Below, in pieces: positions 50,710-60,299 of a DNA stretch of 64,000 bases. A model generated the notes under the pieces. That model was given only the letters and a program-made list of their open reading frames with translations, was not told where the DNA came from and ran no database searches. Location of the stretch: NCBI RefSeq assembly GCF_022234545.1, contig NZ_JAIEUI010000004.1:248001-312000 (forward strand), read 5' to 3'. Within the stretch, counting starts at the first letter, position 1; each line of letters begins with the position of its first letter. This DNA is from Paenibacillus piscarius (GTDB taxonomy: Bacteria > Bacillota > Bacilli > Paenibacillales > Paenibacillaceae). The position numbers and the translations under genes are program-made.

Positions 50710-52042
50710 GGGTATCAATGATGAACTGGATATCCTCATCGGTGGAGGATAAAGGCGGAGCGAGGGTGAGCACATTATTGTAGCCTGCCACCGTGTCCCC
50801 GTTCTTGCCGATAATCAGCCCCTTGGCCTTGCAGTCGGCAATAATGCCCTTGACGGTGCTAAGCGGGGCAGGCTCGCGGGTGGCCTGGTCCGCCACCAGC
50901 TCGATACCCAGCACCAGCCCGAAGCTGCGGATATCGCCTACCAGCTTGTGGCTGAGGAGCCGGGCGAAGGCATCCGCCAGCCGCTTGCCCAGCACAGCGG
51001 CGCGTTCAATCAGCTTCTCCTGCTCCAGAATCTCCAGGTTGCGGAGGGCGAGCGCACAGGCGGCCGGGTTCCCGCCGAAGGTATTCACATGGCGGAAATG
51101 CCCGTAATCATCGCTGTTATCCTTGAAGGCTTCGTAGATCTCCCTCCGCACGGCAGTGGCCGACAGGGGCAGATAGGCGCTGGTCAGCCCCTTGGCCATC
51201 GTTACAATATCGGGCTTGCTTCCGTAATTGTGGTGTCCGAACCGGCGGCCGGACCGCCCGAAGCCGCAGATCACCTCATCGATGATCAGCAGTACGCCGT
51301 GGGTACGGCAGATTTCCTGGACCCGGTCCATATAGACCTGATGCGGCACAATCACGCCGCCGCCGGTAATTACCGGCTCCATGATCACCGCCGCCACCGA
51401 TTCAGCTCCCTCCCAGATAATCGTATCCTCAATCGCTTGCGCGCACTGGAGGTTGAAGGCCTCCTCCGTCATCCCGTCCGGGCGGCGGTAGCTGTCGGGC
51501 GGCGCCACATGCAGGAACCCGCTACCCAACGGCTCGTACCGGTATTTGCGCTGCGGCTGTCCGGTCGCGGATAGCGCGCCCAGCGAGCTGCCATGATATC
51601 CCCGGTAGCGGGCAATGAATTTATGGCGGTCCGGCTGACCGGTCTGGCGGTGGTATTGGCGGGCGATTTTGAAGGCAGCTTCATTAGCCTCGGAGCCGCT
51701 GTTGGAGAAGAAGATCACATAATCGCCCTCCAGCCATTCGTTCAGCTTCGCAGCCAGGGCGATAGCGGGCATATGACTCTGGGTCAGCGGGAAATAAGGC
51801 AGGGTCAGGAGCTGCTGATACGCCGCCTCTGCCAGCTCCTTGCGCCCGTAGCCGACATTCACGCACCACAGGCCGGACATCCCGTCCAGATACCGCTTAC
51901 CGTCCAGATCCGTCACCCATGAACCGCTCGCTGCGGCGGCAATCATCGGCGGATTCTTCTCGCTATACGGGGTCATGTTATGCCACAAATATTGCTGGTC
52001 CTGCTGAAGCGCCAGCTCGCTGTCTTGGCCCAGGCTCTGCAC
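50675..52042 (-). CDS. class III omega-aminotransferase (beta-alanine type)
   Basis: About 455 residues. PLP lysine in TMAKGLTSAYLPL near 285, cofactor contacts in FSNSGSEANEAAFK and IIDEVICGFGRSG. The family includes beta-alanine:pyruvate and taurine aminotransferases. As the last gene of this operon it most likely removes the amino group from beta-alanine (from uracil) or 3-aminoisobutyrate (from thymine). GTG 52042 is chosen because AGAGGAG precedes it; the GTG at 52063 lies upstream of that site. The 12-bp overlap range with the dehydrogenase gene shows coupling: the gap is 32 bp. Confidence 0.9.
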   Translation of the reverse strand: MQSLGQDSELALQQDQQYLWHNMTPYSEKNPPMIAAAASGSWVTDLDGKRYLDGMSGLWCVNVGYGRKELAEAAYQQLLTLPYFPLTQSHMPAIALAAKLNEWLEGDYVIFFSNSGSEANEAAFKIARQYHRQTGQPDRHKFIARYRGYHGSSLGALSATGQPQRKYRYEPLGSGFLHVAPPDSYRRPDGMTEEAFNLQCAQAIEDTIIWEGAESVAAVIMEPVITGGGVIVPHQVYMDRVQEICRTHGVLLIIDEVICGFGRSGRRFGHHNYGSKPDIVTMAKGLTSAYLPLSATAVRREIYEAFKDNSDDYGHFRHVNTFGGNPAACALALRNLEILEQEKLIERAAVLGKRLADAFARLLSHKLVGDIRSFGLVLGIELVADQATREPAPLSTVKGIIADCKAKGLIIGKNGDTVAGYNNVLTLAPPLSSTDEDIQFIIDTLTAVLNGRWAE

Positions 52043-52074
52043 TGCCCTCACTCCTCTCGGCACTCGCCGCAGAT

Positions 52075-53538
52075 TTAGTAACGCGCGGTAATCATTTTCT
52101 TGCGGGTATAGAACTCCACGCCGTCGCGGCCGTTCGCATGAAGATCGCCGTAGAACGACTTCTTGTAGCCCGAGAAGGGGAAGAACGCCATCGGGGCTGG
52201 CACGCCCAGATTCACCCCCAGCATCCCGGCATCGATCTCCTCGCGGAACTGGCGGATGGCACTGGCACTGTCGGTATAGATACAGGCTCCATTGGCAAAA
52301 GAGGACCGGTTCGTCACCGCGATCGCCTCCCCCAGATCCTTCACCCGCACCACTGACAGCAGCGGCGCAAAGATCTCTTCACGCCAGATCGCCATCCCTG
52401 TGTGCACATGGTCGAAGATCGTAGGCCCGAGGAAAAATCCTCCGCCCGCCGCCGCAGCGGCCTTCCGGCCGTCCAGCACCAGCTCCGCCTGCTCGGCCAG
52501 CCCCGACTCAATGTAGGCAATCGTCCGGTCTTTGTTCCCCTGCCGGATGACCGGTCCCAGGAAGACACCGTCTTCCATCCCGTCTCCGATCCTCAGCCCG
52601 CTGGCGGCTGCGGCCAGCCGGCCCACCAGCTCATCGGCCACCGCCTCATGCACCACCACGACGGCGCAGGCCATGCAGCGCTCCCCGGCGGAGCCGAAGG
52701 CGGCGGAGATAATGTTCTTCACCGCATTGTCCAGATCGGCATCCGGCAGCACAATTGAGTGGTTCTTCGCTCCGGCCAGCGCCTGGACCCGCTTGCCGTG
52801 CGCCGTTCCCTGCTTATATACATATTCCGCCACCGGCTGCGAGCCGACGAAGGAGACTGCCTTCACCGCTTCATGGGCCAGCAGGCCGTCCACCACCTCA
52901 TGCGCCCCGTGCACGATATTCAGCACCCCCGGCGGGAAGCCCGCCTCCGCGAACAGCCCGGCCAGCCGATTCGCCAGCAGCGGCGTCCGCTCGGAGGGCT
53001 TCAGCACGAAGGTGTTGCCGCAGGCAATGGCCAGCGGGAACATCCAGCAGGGCACCATCATCGGGAAGTTGAACGGGGCGATGCCGCCTACCACTCCCAA
53101 CGGATAGCGGTACATGCCGGACTCAACGCCTGTGGCGATATCCGGCAATTGGCTGCCCATCATCAGCGTAGGGATACCGGCGGCGAATTCTACGCATTCG
53201 ATGCCGCGCTGCACCTCGCCCAGCGACTCCTCCAGGCTCTTGCCGTTCTCCAGTGTGATCAGCTCCGCAAGCTCTCTCCAGTGCTGCACCAGCAGCTGCT
53301 GGTACTGGAAGAAGTAGCGGGCCCGGCGGGGCACGGCCACTTTGGACCATAAGGGATAAGCCCCGGCAGCTGCCTCCACTGCTGCCTCCAGCTCCTCCCG
53401 GCTGGAGATCGGTACATAAGCAATCACTTCGCCTGTCGCCGGATTGAGTACCTCCTCCTGCTGTCCAGAGCCGGACTCCATCCAGGCTCCGTTCACATAA
53501 TTCTTAACTTGCACAGCCTGCCCTGCGAGCAGTGACAT
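52075..53538 (-). CDS. mmsA: (methyl)malonate-semialdehyde dehydrogenase, CoA-acylating
   Basis: A 487-residue aldehyde dehydrogenase of the MmsA/IolA class. Cofactor segment [20 protein letters not shown], catalytic Cys in [14 protein letters not shown] near 280, where the class has G-E-R-C-M, and the GAKNH segment replacing the usual Glu of hydrolytic members. Turns malonate or methylmalonate semialdehyde into acetyl-CoA or propionyl-CoA. It follows the aminotransferase step logically: beta-alanine to malonate semialdehyde to acetyl-CoA. ATG 53538 has GGAAGGGG 8 nt upstream. Confidence 0.92.
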   Translation of the reverse strand: MSLLAGQAVQVKNYVNGAWMESGSGQQEEVLNPATGEVIAYVPISSREELEAAVEAAAGAYPLWSKVAVPRRARYFFQYQQLLVQHWRELAELITLENGKSLEESLGEVQRGIECVEFAAGIPTLMMGSQLPDIATGVESGMYRYPLGVVGGIAPFNFPMMVPCWMFPLAIACGNTFVLKPSERTPLLANRLAGLFAEAGFPPGVLNIVHGAHEVVDGLLAHEAVKAVSFVGSQPVAEYVYKQGTAHGKRVQALAGAKNHSIVLPDADLDNAVKNIISAAFGSAGERCMACAVVVVHEAVADELVGRLAAAASGLRIGDGMEDGVFLGPVIRQGNKDRTIAYIESGLAEQAELVLDGRKAAAAAGGGFFLGPTIFDHVHTGMAIWREEIFAPLLSVVRVKDLGEAIAVTNRSSFANGACIYTDSASAIRQFREEIDAGMLGVNLGVPAPMAFFPFSGYKKSFYGDLHANGRDGVEFYTRKKMITARY

Positions 53539-53564
53539 CGCCTGCACCCCTTCCCCTGACACCG

Positions 53565-54674
53565 TTATTTCGCCGCCATCTCCACAATCTCATTCGTATA
53601 CGCCTCATCCACCTTGGCGGCGGTCTTGATCACACCGAACTTCAGCGCAATGTCCGCCGTCTGCTGGAATGCTGCCGCATCCGTGTAACCCAGCTTGGAA
53701 GCGTCGAAGCCCTCCGGCTGAATCAGCTTGGCGACCTCCTTCATCATGGTCAGCTGATGCTCTCTGGTGGTGCTTCCTGCTTCGGCAAGCTTCATTACAC
53801 TGTCTACCGCCGCTTCCGGGTCGGCAATCGCATCCGCCCAGCCCTTCAGCGATGCACGGACGAACTTGGCGGCCGTCTCTTTATTGCCCTCCAGCCACTC
53901 CTTGTTCGCGAACAGGTTATCTTCGAGCATCGCCACGCCTTCGTCATTCATATCGATAACGCTCAGCTCCTCGGGCTTGACGCCCGACTCCAGCACAACC
54001 TGATATTCGTTATAGGTCATAGCCGAAGCTGCATCCAGCTCGCCGCCGAGGAACTGGTCCATGGTGAAGCCCTGCTTGGTGAAGTTCAGATCCTTGCCTG
54101 AATCCAGCTTATATTTGTCGAACAGCGCCAGCAGCTCGAACTCATTGCCGCCCATCCAGTTACCGACCTTCTTACCCTTCAAGTCCGCTGGGGTATTGAT
54201 GCCCGCCTCCTTCTTGGATACCAGTACCAGCCCGCTCTTCTGGAAAATCTGGGCGATCTGGACCAGCGGCATCTCCTGCTCCTGGCTGGTCAGCAGGCTC
54301 GCCACCCAGTCTACGCCGATGTCGGCCGATCCGCCGGCCACCTGCTGCTCCGGTACGATGTCGGGCCCGCCGGGCAGAATCTCGACCTTCAGCCCTTCAG
54401 CGTCATAATAGCCCTTGTCCTGGGCCAGGAAGTAGCCGGCGAATTGCGCCTGCGGCACCCACTTCAGCTGCAGCTTCACCGTCACCGGCTCAGCCGCCGG
54501 TTCACTGGTGGCTGCCGTTTCCGGTGACGCTGTAGCCGCATTACCGCCGCCCGCCTCTGCCGCTGGAGCACCTGCATTATTATTCCCGCCGCAGCCCGCA
54601 AGCAGCGGGAGCAGCATCAGCACCGCCGCCACCCATAACCTGATGCGCACCTTGCCCTGTGTTCCTTGTCTCAT
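53565..54674 (-). CDS. ABC transporter substrate-binding lipoprotein, NMT1/THI5-like
   Basis: A 369-residue lipoprotein: signal peptide with lipobox LLAGC near residue 25-29, a Gly/Ala-rich linker, then an SsuA/ThiY-like binding domain starting [29 protein letters not shown]. The KWxPQAQFAG stretch is typical of pyrimidine- or riboflavin-related NMT1/THI5 proteins. Operon context points to uracil, thymine or a related pyrimidine as cargo (inference). AGGGGGAG precedes ATG. 84 bp after the second permease gene. Confidence 0.9.
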   Translation of the reverse strand: MRQGTQGKVRIRLWVAAVLMLLPLLAGCGGNNNAGAPAAEAGGGNAATASPETAATSEPAAEPVTVKLQLKWVPQAQFAGYFLAQDKGYYDAEGLKVEILPGGPDIVPEQQVAGGSADIGVDWVASLLTSQEQEMPLVQIAQIFQKSGLVLVSKKEAGINTPADLKGKKVGNWMGGNEFELLALFDKYKLDSGKDLNFTKQGFTMDQFLGGELDAASAMTYNEYQVVLESGVKPEELSVIDMNDEGVAMLEDNLFANKEWLEGNKETAAKFVRASLKGWADAIADPEAAVDSVMKLAEAGSTTREHQLTMMKEVAKLIQPEGFDASKLGYTDAAAFQQTADIALKFGVIKTAAKVDEAYTNEIVEMAAK

Positions 54675-54758
54675 TGCAACTCCCCCTACCGTCTAGTTTT
54701 GTAATCGGCCCTGCACAGCATGGTTACTGATGATGCTCTATGCATTTCACTCCCAATA

Positions 54759-55658
54759 TTACGCACGCCGGGAGGGATGCCACTTGATAAACAGCTTCTC
54801 CAGCCGTTCAACGGCCAGGTAGAAGATCACTCCGGCAATGGCCGCCAGCACGATGCAGGACCAGCCCAGCGGCATTTTCGCCACCTTGATCGAGTTCGAG
54901 AGCAGATAACCCAGACCCCGCGAGGAGAAAAAGAATTCCCCGACAATCGCTCCGATCATACTGGCGGTGGCGTTGATCTTCAGCGCGGTGAATACATAAG
55001 GCAGACTGTTCTGTATCCGCAGATAGCGGAAGACCGCCGGCTTGCCGGCCGCATAGGAATGCATCAGATCCAGCGCCAGCGGATCAACGGCGGCCATGCC
55101 CTTGTAGGCATTGATCGCCATCGCCGCCATCGTGGTTGCCGTCACAATCGCGGCCCGCGAGCCGATGCCGTCCCCGAACCACAGGTTCATGATGGGAGCC
55201 AGGGCAACGATCGGCACCGCATTCAGCGCCGCCACCATGGTCAGGCTGCTCCCGCCCCAGCGGGGCCAGGCGGTAGCAGCCAGGGCAATAAGGAAGCCGC
55301 AGGCGGACCCGATCAGCATCCCGAGGACCGCCTCAGCAAGAGTATAGCCGGTGTAAGAGAGCAGCAGGCTGATATTATCCCGCATCGCTTCAGCAATGGC
55401 AGAGGGCAGGGGAAGCTGGTATTTTTTCAGGCCGAAGAGGCTGTGAAAGATCTGGGCTTCCCACAGGAGCAGGAACAGGATTCCCGCCAACAGCGGCAGA
55501 GCCACTCCGCGGTTCAGCCATTTCAGGGATATTCCAAAGCTTCTGTTACGATCAGGAATAGTCTCAACAGTGTTGTTAGAGGATGTTTTCAGCTGGGCAT
55601 CCTCCTCTTTACCGCCGGATGCGGCATACGGAATCTCCCGGACAGGATGGCTCTCCAT
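54759..55658 (-). CDS. ABC transporter permease (SsuC/ThiX type)
   Basis: A 299-residue permease with about six helices and the EAA loop signature (AGKPAVFRYLRIQNSLPYVFTALK). The N-terminal 45 residues are polar and probably cytoplasmic. It shares one base with the upstream permease stop (TGATG), so translation is coupled. Two permease genes imply a heterodimeric channel. Confidence 0.92.
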   Translation of the reverse strand: MESHPVREIPYAASGGKEEDAQLKTSSNNTVETIPDRNRSFGISLKWLNRGVALPLLAGILFLLLWEAQIFHSLFGLKKYQLPLPSAIAEAMRDNISLLLSYTGYTLAEAVLGMLIGSACGFLIALAATAWPRWGGSSLTMVAALNAVPIVALAPIMNLWFGDGIGSRAAIVTATTMAAMAINAYKGMAAVDPLALDLMHSYAAGKPAVFRYLRIQNSLPYVFTALKINATASMIGAIVGEFFFSSRGLGYLLSNSIKVAKMPLGWSCIVLAAIAGVIFYLAVERLEKLFIKWHPSRRA

Positions 55659-56470
55659 CAGCGCCCGCCTCCTTGGGAGCGGAATTCAGGCTGCCATGGG
55701 GCGGCCAGACGCTCGATCAGACTCATCAGCCCATAGCTGGCGATCCCGAGCAGGGCACCGACCAGAACCGTAGACCAGAACATGTATGCATGGGATGGAC
55801 CATAATAGAGATTGCGCAGCATGATGACTCCGATTCCCCGCTGCGCGCCCATCAGCTCAACGAGGATAGCCCCGGTAACCGCCAGCGGTGCAGCAATCTT
55901 CAGCCCGCTGAACAGCGCGGGGAGCGAGGCTGGAAGCCGCAGCTTCCAATATACTGTCCACGTCTTAGCGGCATAGGAATGCATCAGCTCCAGGGCAGAG
56001 GGTTCAACACTGCGCAGACCGCGCAGCATATTCAGTGCGACCGGAAAAAAGGTAATATACCCGGAGATGATAATTCTCGACACCTGCTCATCGCGCACAA
56101 TCCCGTAGATAATCGGCGCAAGGCCCAGAATCGGAATCATCTGCGAAGCTACCGCATAAGGGAAGGCGAGCTGTTCGATCGTGCGCGACAGGCTCATCAG
56201 CACTGCCAGCAGCACCCCGGCGAAGGCTCCGATTAGGAACCCGGCCCCGGCATTGCCGAAGGTCGCTCCCCCTTCCCGGAAGAGCGTACCGCTGTACTTC
56301 CAGAGTGTGGCTGCTATCTCATGCACATAAGGCAGCTTAGACTGGGCCAGCGGCGTTCGAGCCACATGCAGCAGCCACCACGAGGCCGCCTCCCACAGGA
56401 TCAATAGACCGCAGACCCAGACGAACAGCGGCAGCGCGCGCCTGAGCATCACCGCAGGGTTCAGCTTCAT
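55658..56470 (-). CDS. ABC transporter permease (SsuC/ThiX type)
   Basis: A 270-residue permease with about six helices; EAA loop AKTWTVYWKLRLPASLPALFSGLK. Homologous to its downstream neighbour in layout but clearly diverged. Starts 3 bp after the ATPase stop. Works with the ATPase and lipoprotein of the same operon. Confidence 0.92.
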   Translation of the reverse strand: MKLNPAVMLRRALPLFVWVCGLLILWEAASWWLLHVARTPLAQSKLPYVHEIAATLWKYSGTLFREGGATFGNAGAGFLIGAFAGVLLAVLMSLSRTIEQLAFPYAVASQMIPILGLAPIIYGIVRDEQVSRIIISGYITFFPVALNMLRGLRSVEPSALELMHSYAAKTWTVYWKLRLPASLPALFSGLKIAAPLAVTGAILVELMGAQRGIGVIMLRNLYYGPSHAYMFWSTVLVGALLGIASYGLMSLIERLAAPWQPEFRSQGGGR

Positions 56471-56472
56471 GG

Positions 56473-57252
56473 CTACACCCCTTCGAAGCTGCCGCGAATC
56501 CGGGCAACCAGCTCGAAGAATTCCGGGCTGTTCCGCATCTGTGGTGTACGCGGACGCGGCAGCGGAATATCCACAACTGCCGAGAGCCGCCCCGGGTGCG
56601 GAGACAGGACGAAGACCCGGTCCGACAGGAAGATCGATTCAGGAATGCTATGGGTCACGAACACAATCGTGCTCTGCACCTTGCTCCACACGGACAGCAG
56701 CTCCTCGTTCAGCCGCTCGCGCGTGAATTCATCCAGCGCCGAGAACGGCTCATCCATGAGCAGAATTTCCGGCTCCATGGAGAGCGCCCGGGCAATGGCG
56801 ACGCGCTGCTGCATCCCTCCGCTGAGCTGCCAGGGGTATTTGTCGGCGAAGCCCTGCAGACCGACCAGCTCCAGCAGCTCCAGCGCCTTCTCCTCGCGGA
56901 CGGACCGCTTGACCCCCAGCAGCTCCAGCGGCAGCGTAATATTGTGCTTCACCTTCCGCCAGTCGTACAAGACAGGACTTTGGAAGACTATACCGTATTT
57001 CTGGGCCAGCCGGGCTTCCTTGGCACTTTTGCCGGCTACCCTAATATCCCCTGCAGTTGGTGTTATAAGATCTGCCATCAGTCTCAGCAAGGTCGTCTTA
57101 CCGCAGCCCGAAGGACCCAGCAGGGAGACAAATTCACCCTTGGCAATATCCAGGCTCACCTGATGCAGCGCGAGCACATCCGCCGCTTCGGTCCGGTAGC
57201 GCATCTCAACGCTGTCCAGTTGGATTTCAGGAATCTTTGCCGCTAATGACAT
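56473..57252 (-). CDS. ABC transporter ATP-binding protein (SsuB/ThiZ type)
   Basis: A 259-residue importer ATPase: Walker A GPSGCGKTT, Q-loop FQSPVLYDWRKVKHNI, signature LSGGMQQRVAIARAL, Walker B ILLMDEPFSALDEFTRE and switch His in VTHSIPESIFL. First gene of the five-gene-plus operon running to the aminotransferase. CGGAGGAG precedes the ATG. The upstream region carries two GTTAATTAA elements. Confidence 0.93.
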   Translation of the reverse strand: MSLAAKIPEIQLDSVEMRYRTEAADVLALHQVSLDIAKGEFVSLLGPSGCGKTTLLRLMADLITPTAGDIRVAGKSAKEARLAQKYGIVFQSPVLYDWRKVKHNITLPLELLGVKRSVREEKALELLELVGLQGFADKYPWQLSGGMQQRVAIARALSMEPEILLMDEPFSALDEFTRERLNEELLSVWSKVQSTIVFVTHSIPESIFLSDRVFVLSPHPGRLSAVVDIPLPRPRTPQMRNSPEFFELVARIRGSFEGV

Positions 57253-57594
57253 CCGGTTCTCCTCCGTTCCTGAGTTAATTTAATGTTAATTAATATAACA
57301 CAACATCTCTCTAAAAACATTCATTCGTTTTCAATGTAGGGTTAATTAACATGTTACACGCTGCGCGCAACTCCCACACTAGACAAAGCGTAAAAGGGAG
57401 GTCGTGATTTTCCGTCATTTTGTCCAGGTATGTAATCTGTTATTTAGCCGTTTGTATTGTTAATATCGGCAGCGTTATGCCGATAAAAATAGTAAGCATT
57501 ACGCCTTCCGCCGGTCCGAGCCCGCTCGCCCCTATCATCTATGCGGATGTGTGCTATCATTTAACTACTGATTTCAACACCTGGAGGCCCTTCC
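57253..57594. promoter_or_regulatory. divergent control region with two GTTAATTAA elements
   Basis: A 342-bp gap between the transporter operon and the 7TM-PAS-GGDEF gene. GTTAATTAAT (57285-57294) and GTTAATTAAC (57341-57350) lie 56 bp apart on the transporter side, the second a perfect palindrome. No gene or riboswitch is seen; in particular no thiamine-pyrophosphate motif despite the THI5-like binding protein. Confidence 0.5.
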
Positions 57595-59187
57595 ATGGAA
57601 TCTATGATTTCAAATTACATTATTATCGTCTCCATATCCGGTGTGCTGAGTGCGCTATTGGCCTTGTTTGCTTTTTACCGCAAAACGGATTTCTCCGGGC
57701 TTAACGCCTTCATCGTCAGCTCCGCCGCCTCGGCCGTGTACACGTTCGCCTTCGCACTCGAACTCTCCGGAAGCTCCATGCAGGAGATCAAGTTCTGGAT
57801 CCAGCTGGAGTACCTTGGAATGCCTTATATTGCCCCTTCAAGCCTGCTGATGATTATGCACTTCGTAGGCCTGGAGCGGCTGATTACCCGCAAATTACTG
57901 ATTTTCTTATACTCCATCCCTCTGATCTCTACGGTGCTGGTATGGACCAACGACCTCCACCACCTGTTCTACCAATCCATTTACTTCCGGCAAAATGCGC
58001 CTGCGCCGCTGGTGGATATTGTGATGGGCCCCTGGTACATCGTGCAGGGCAGTCTGACCTTCGGCTGTATGCTGGCCGGGATGTGTCTGATTCTGTGGCG
58101 CTGGAGCCGGATGAGACGGGCCTACCTGCGGCAGATGCTGATTATCTTCACCGGGCAGTTCCTTCCGGCCCTGGGCGCTTTTCTCTACCTGATGGATCTG
58201 ACCCCTTACGGCATGGACCCCGTGCCCGTGGTGATGAGTGTGACCTCCTCCCTGTATATCTGGGCAATTCTCTCCCGGGGGATGCTGACCGCAGCACCCA
58301 TAGCCCGCGAGAATCTGTTCGAGAGTATGCGTGACGGCGTGCTGGTGATGGACCTCTCCGATAAGCTGGTGGACTATAACCGCGCTGCGGCGGAGATGCT
58401 GGAGGGTCTGGACGCCGCCGCTATCGGCAGACCGCTGGCCCAGCTCTTCCTTCCGGCAGGACGGGAGGCGGCTGATTATGTCATGAATTCCAACCCGCAG
58501 GACAGTGAAGAACGGGAGCTGGTCTGGCATGCAGACGGTGAGGTCCGCTACTACCAGGTCCGCTCCTCTCCCGTGCTGAAGCATGACGGGCTGCTGGCCG
58601 GACGGATGATCATGCTGATCGATGTCACAGAACGCACACTGCTTCAGGAGAAGCTGCTGCAGCTCGCCACTATCGACAGCCTGACGGGGATCTATAACCG
58701 CACCCATTACCTGGAGCTGAGCCGTGAGCGGCTGAAGGAAGCCGCCGATACCGCCACCCCCTTCTCCATCATCCTGCTCGACGTCGACTTCTTCAAAAGC
58801 ATTAACGACCGGTACGGCCATCAATATGGAGACATGGCGCTTCAGCATGTAGTCAACGTTTGCCGCCGGCATCTACGGCCTGATGATATTTTCGGACGGT
58901 ATGGCGGTGAGGAATTCGTCCTCAGCCTGCCGGGTGCAACCTTGCAGGAGGCCGCCGGGACCGCTGAGCGCATCCGCGCCGATCTGGAGCAGAGCGTATT
59001 GTCCACCCTGTCCGGTCCCATCACCTTAACGGCCAGCTTCGGCGCGGCCGAAGCCTTCCGCAGCCCGCAGCCGCTCGAGGAGCTACTCTCCGAAGCCGAC
59101 CACGCTCTCTACTCCTCCAAGCGGAACGGCCGTAACACCGTCCATCTGTCCAGCGGTGCCTCCATCACCCGCTATATGCCCGGGTGA
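57595..59187 (+). CDS. 7TM sensor-PAS-GGDEF diguanylate cyclase
   Basis: A 530-residue protein: seven membrane helices of the histidine-kinase-type 7TM sensor (about 8-230), a PAS domain (about 240-350; FESMRDGVLVMDLSDKLVDYNRAAAEML) and GGDEF with RYGGEEFVLSLPG near 440. GGEEF is an active form; the allosteric RxxD is at or near RERLKEAAD. Makes c-di-GMP. CTGGAGG lies 9 nt before the ATG. It is the only pure cyclase among the four c-di-GMP genes here; no EAL follows. Confidence 0.9.
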   Translation: MESMISNYIIIVSISGVLSALLALFAFYRKTDFSGLNAFIVSSAASAVYTFAFALELSGSSMQEIKFWIQLEYLGMPYIAPSSLLMIMHFVGLERLITRKLLIFLYSIPLISTVLVWTNDLHHLFYQSIYFRQNAPAPLVDIVMGPWYIVQGSLTFGCMLAGMCLILWRWSRMRRAYLRQMLIIFTGQFLPALGAFLYLMDLTPYGMDPVPVVMSVTSSLYIWAILSRGMLTAAPIARENLFESMRDGVLVMDLSDKLVDYNRAAAEMLEGLDAAAIGRPLAQLFLPAGREAADYVMNSNPQDSEERELVWHADGEVRYYQVRSSPVLKHDGLLAGRMIMLIDVTERTLLQEKLLQLATIDSLTGIYNRTHYLELSRERLKEAADTATPFSIILLDVDFFKSINDRYGHQYGDMALQHVVNVCRRHLRPDDIFGRYGGEEFVLSLPGATLQEAAGTAERIRADLEQSVLSTLSGPITLTASFGAAEAFRSPQPLEELLSEADHALYSSKRNGRNTVHLSSGASITRYMPG

Positions 59188-59345
59188 TGGGAGAAGCTCC
59201 CCGGCAACCTGCTCTCCATCAGCCTCCCTTCGCTCTCTGTTTCACCCATTCCCCGGCCCTTTGTTTGCTTTGACTGGTTTTCAGTTTAATAAGTAGGTAG
59301 CCAGTATTGCTACCGGTGAGATCAGACCGACAAGGAGGGCTTACC

Positions 59346-60191
59346 ATGATTAAGATCGGGCTTACCGGCTTCGGCGACCATGAGGAGCTGTACGGCAGAA
59401 TCAAGCCCGCCGAGCGGCTTCCTGCCTACAGCGCTTATTTCTCAATCGTTGAGATCGACAGCTCCTTCTATGCCGTACAGCCGGTGAAGAACTATGAGAA
59501 GTGGGTGAATCAGACCCCGGAGTCCTTCAAGTTCATTGTGAAGGCCTATCAGGGAATGACCGGACATCTGCGCGGCTCGAAGAACTACTACGACACACCG
59601 GAGGAGATGTACCAGGCATTCCATACTTCCATCGCCCCTGTGCGTTCGGCCGGCAAGCTGGCCATGACGCTGTTCCAGTTCCCGCCCTGGTTCGACTGCA
59701 CCCGGGACAATGTGGAATTTCTGCGGGAGATTAAGGAGAGAATGCTTGATGTGCCCTCTGCGGTCGAATTCCGCAATGAGTCCTGGTACAGTCCAGAGAT
59801 GCGTGACCGGACGCTCCGCTTCCTTGAGCAGGAGGGCTGGATTCATACCGTTGCCGATGAGCCGCAGGCGGGCTCAGGCTCCATCCCGATTGTTCCGGTG
59901 GCTACCTCGCCGGAGTTCACCTATGTGCGGCTGCACGGCCGCAATATCGGAGGCTGGAACCAGAGCAGCCACCCCGACTGGCGCAAGCTGCGCTACCTGT
60001 ACCGTTACAGCACGGAAGAGCTGACGGAATGGCGGGACCGGCTGCTGGCGCTTGAGCAGACCTGCAAGGACATTTATGTCGTATTCAACAATAACTCTGC
60101 CGGGGACGCTACCCCCAATGCGCTGGAGCTGCAATCGCTGCTCGGTATCGACGGCGGACTCGCCCCGCGCCAGCTTGATTTATTCACCTGA
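59346..60191 (+). CDS. DUF72-family protein
   Basis: A 281-residue TIM-barrel-like protein with DUF72 hallmarks: IKIGLTGFGDH at the start, YFSIVEIDSSFYAVQP near 40, FKFIVKAYQGMTGH near 75, LAMTLFQFPPWF near 110, AVEFRNESWY near 153 and YVRLHGRN near 200. Biochemical role is unknown; the fold resembles sugar-processing barrels. AAGGAGGG lies 6 nt before ATG. It sits directly upstream of the alpha-amylase gene, 108 bp apart, on the same strand. Confidence 0.88.
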   Translation: MIKIGLTGFGDHEELYGRIKPAERLPAYSAYFSIVEIDSSFYAVQPVKNYEKWVNQTPESFKFIVKAYQGMTGHLRGSKNYYDTPEEMYQAFHTSIAPVRSAGKLAMTLFQFPPWFDCTRDNVEFLREIKERMLDVPSAVEFRNESWYSPEMRDRTLRFLEQEGWIHTVADEPQAGSGSIPIVPVATSPEFTYVRLHGRNIGGWNQSSHPDWRKLRYLYRYSTEELTEWRDRLLALEQTCKDIYVVFNNNSAGDATPNALELQSLLGIDGGLAPRQLDLFT

Positions 60192-60299
60192 TGTACACAG
60201 ATTTACATATATTACTCTCACACCGTGCTGTACGCATAGAATATACAGACCTGTAGTCCACCTATGTCGTCTTATCCATGTAAAGGAGGCCATAAGCGT

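Noticed and set aside
57253-57594. Thiamine-pyrophosphate riboswitch before the THI5-like transporter operon
   Set aside because: No CTGAGA or matching thi-box elements were found on the - strand.
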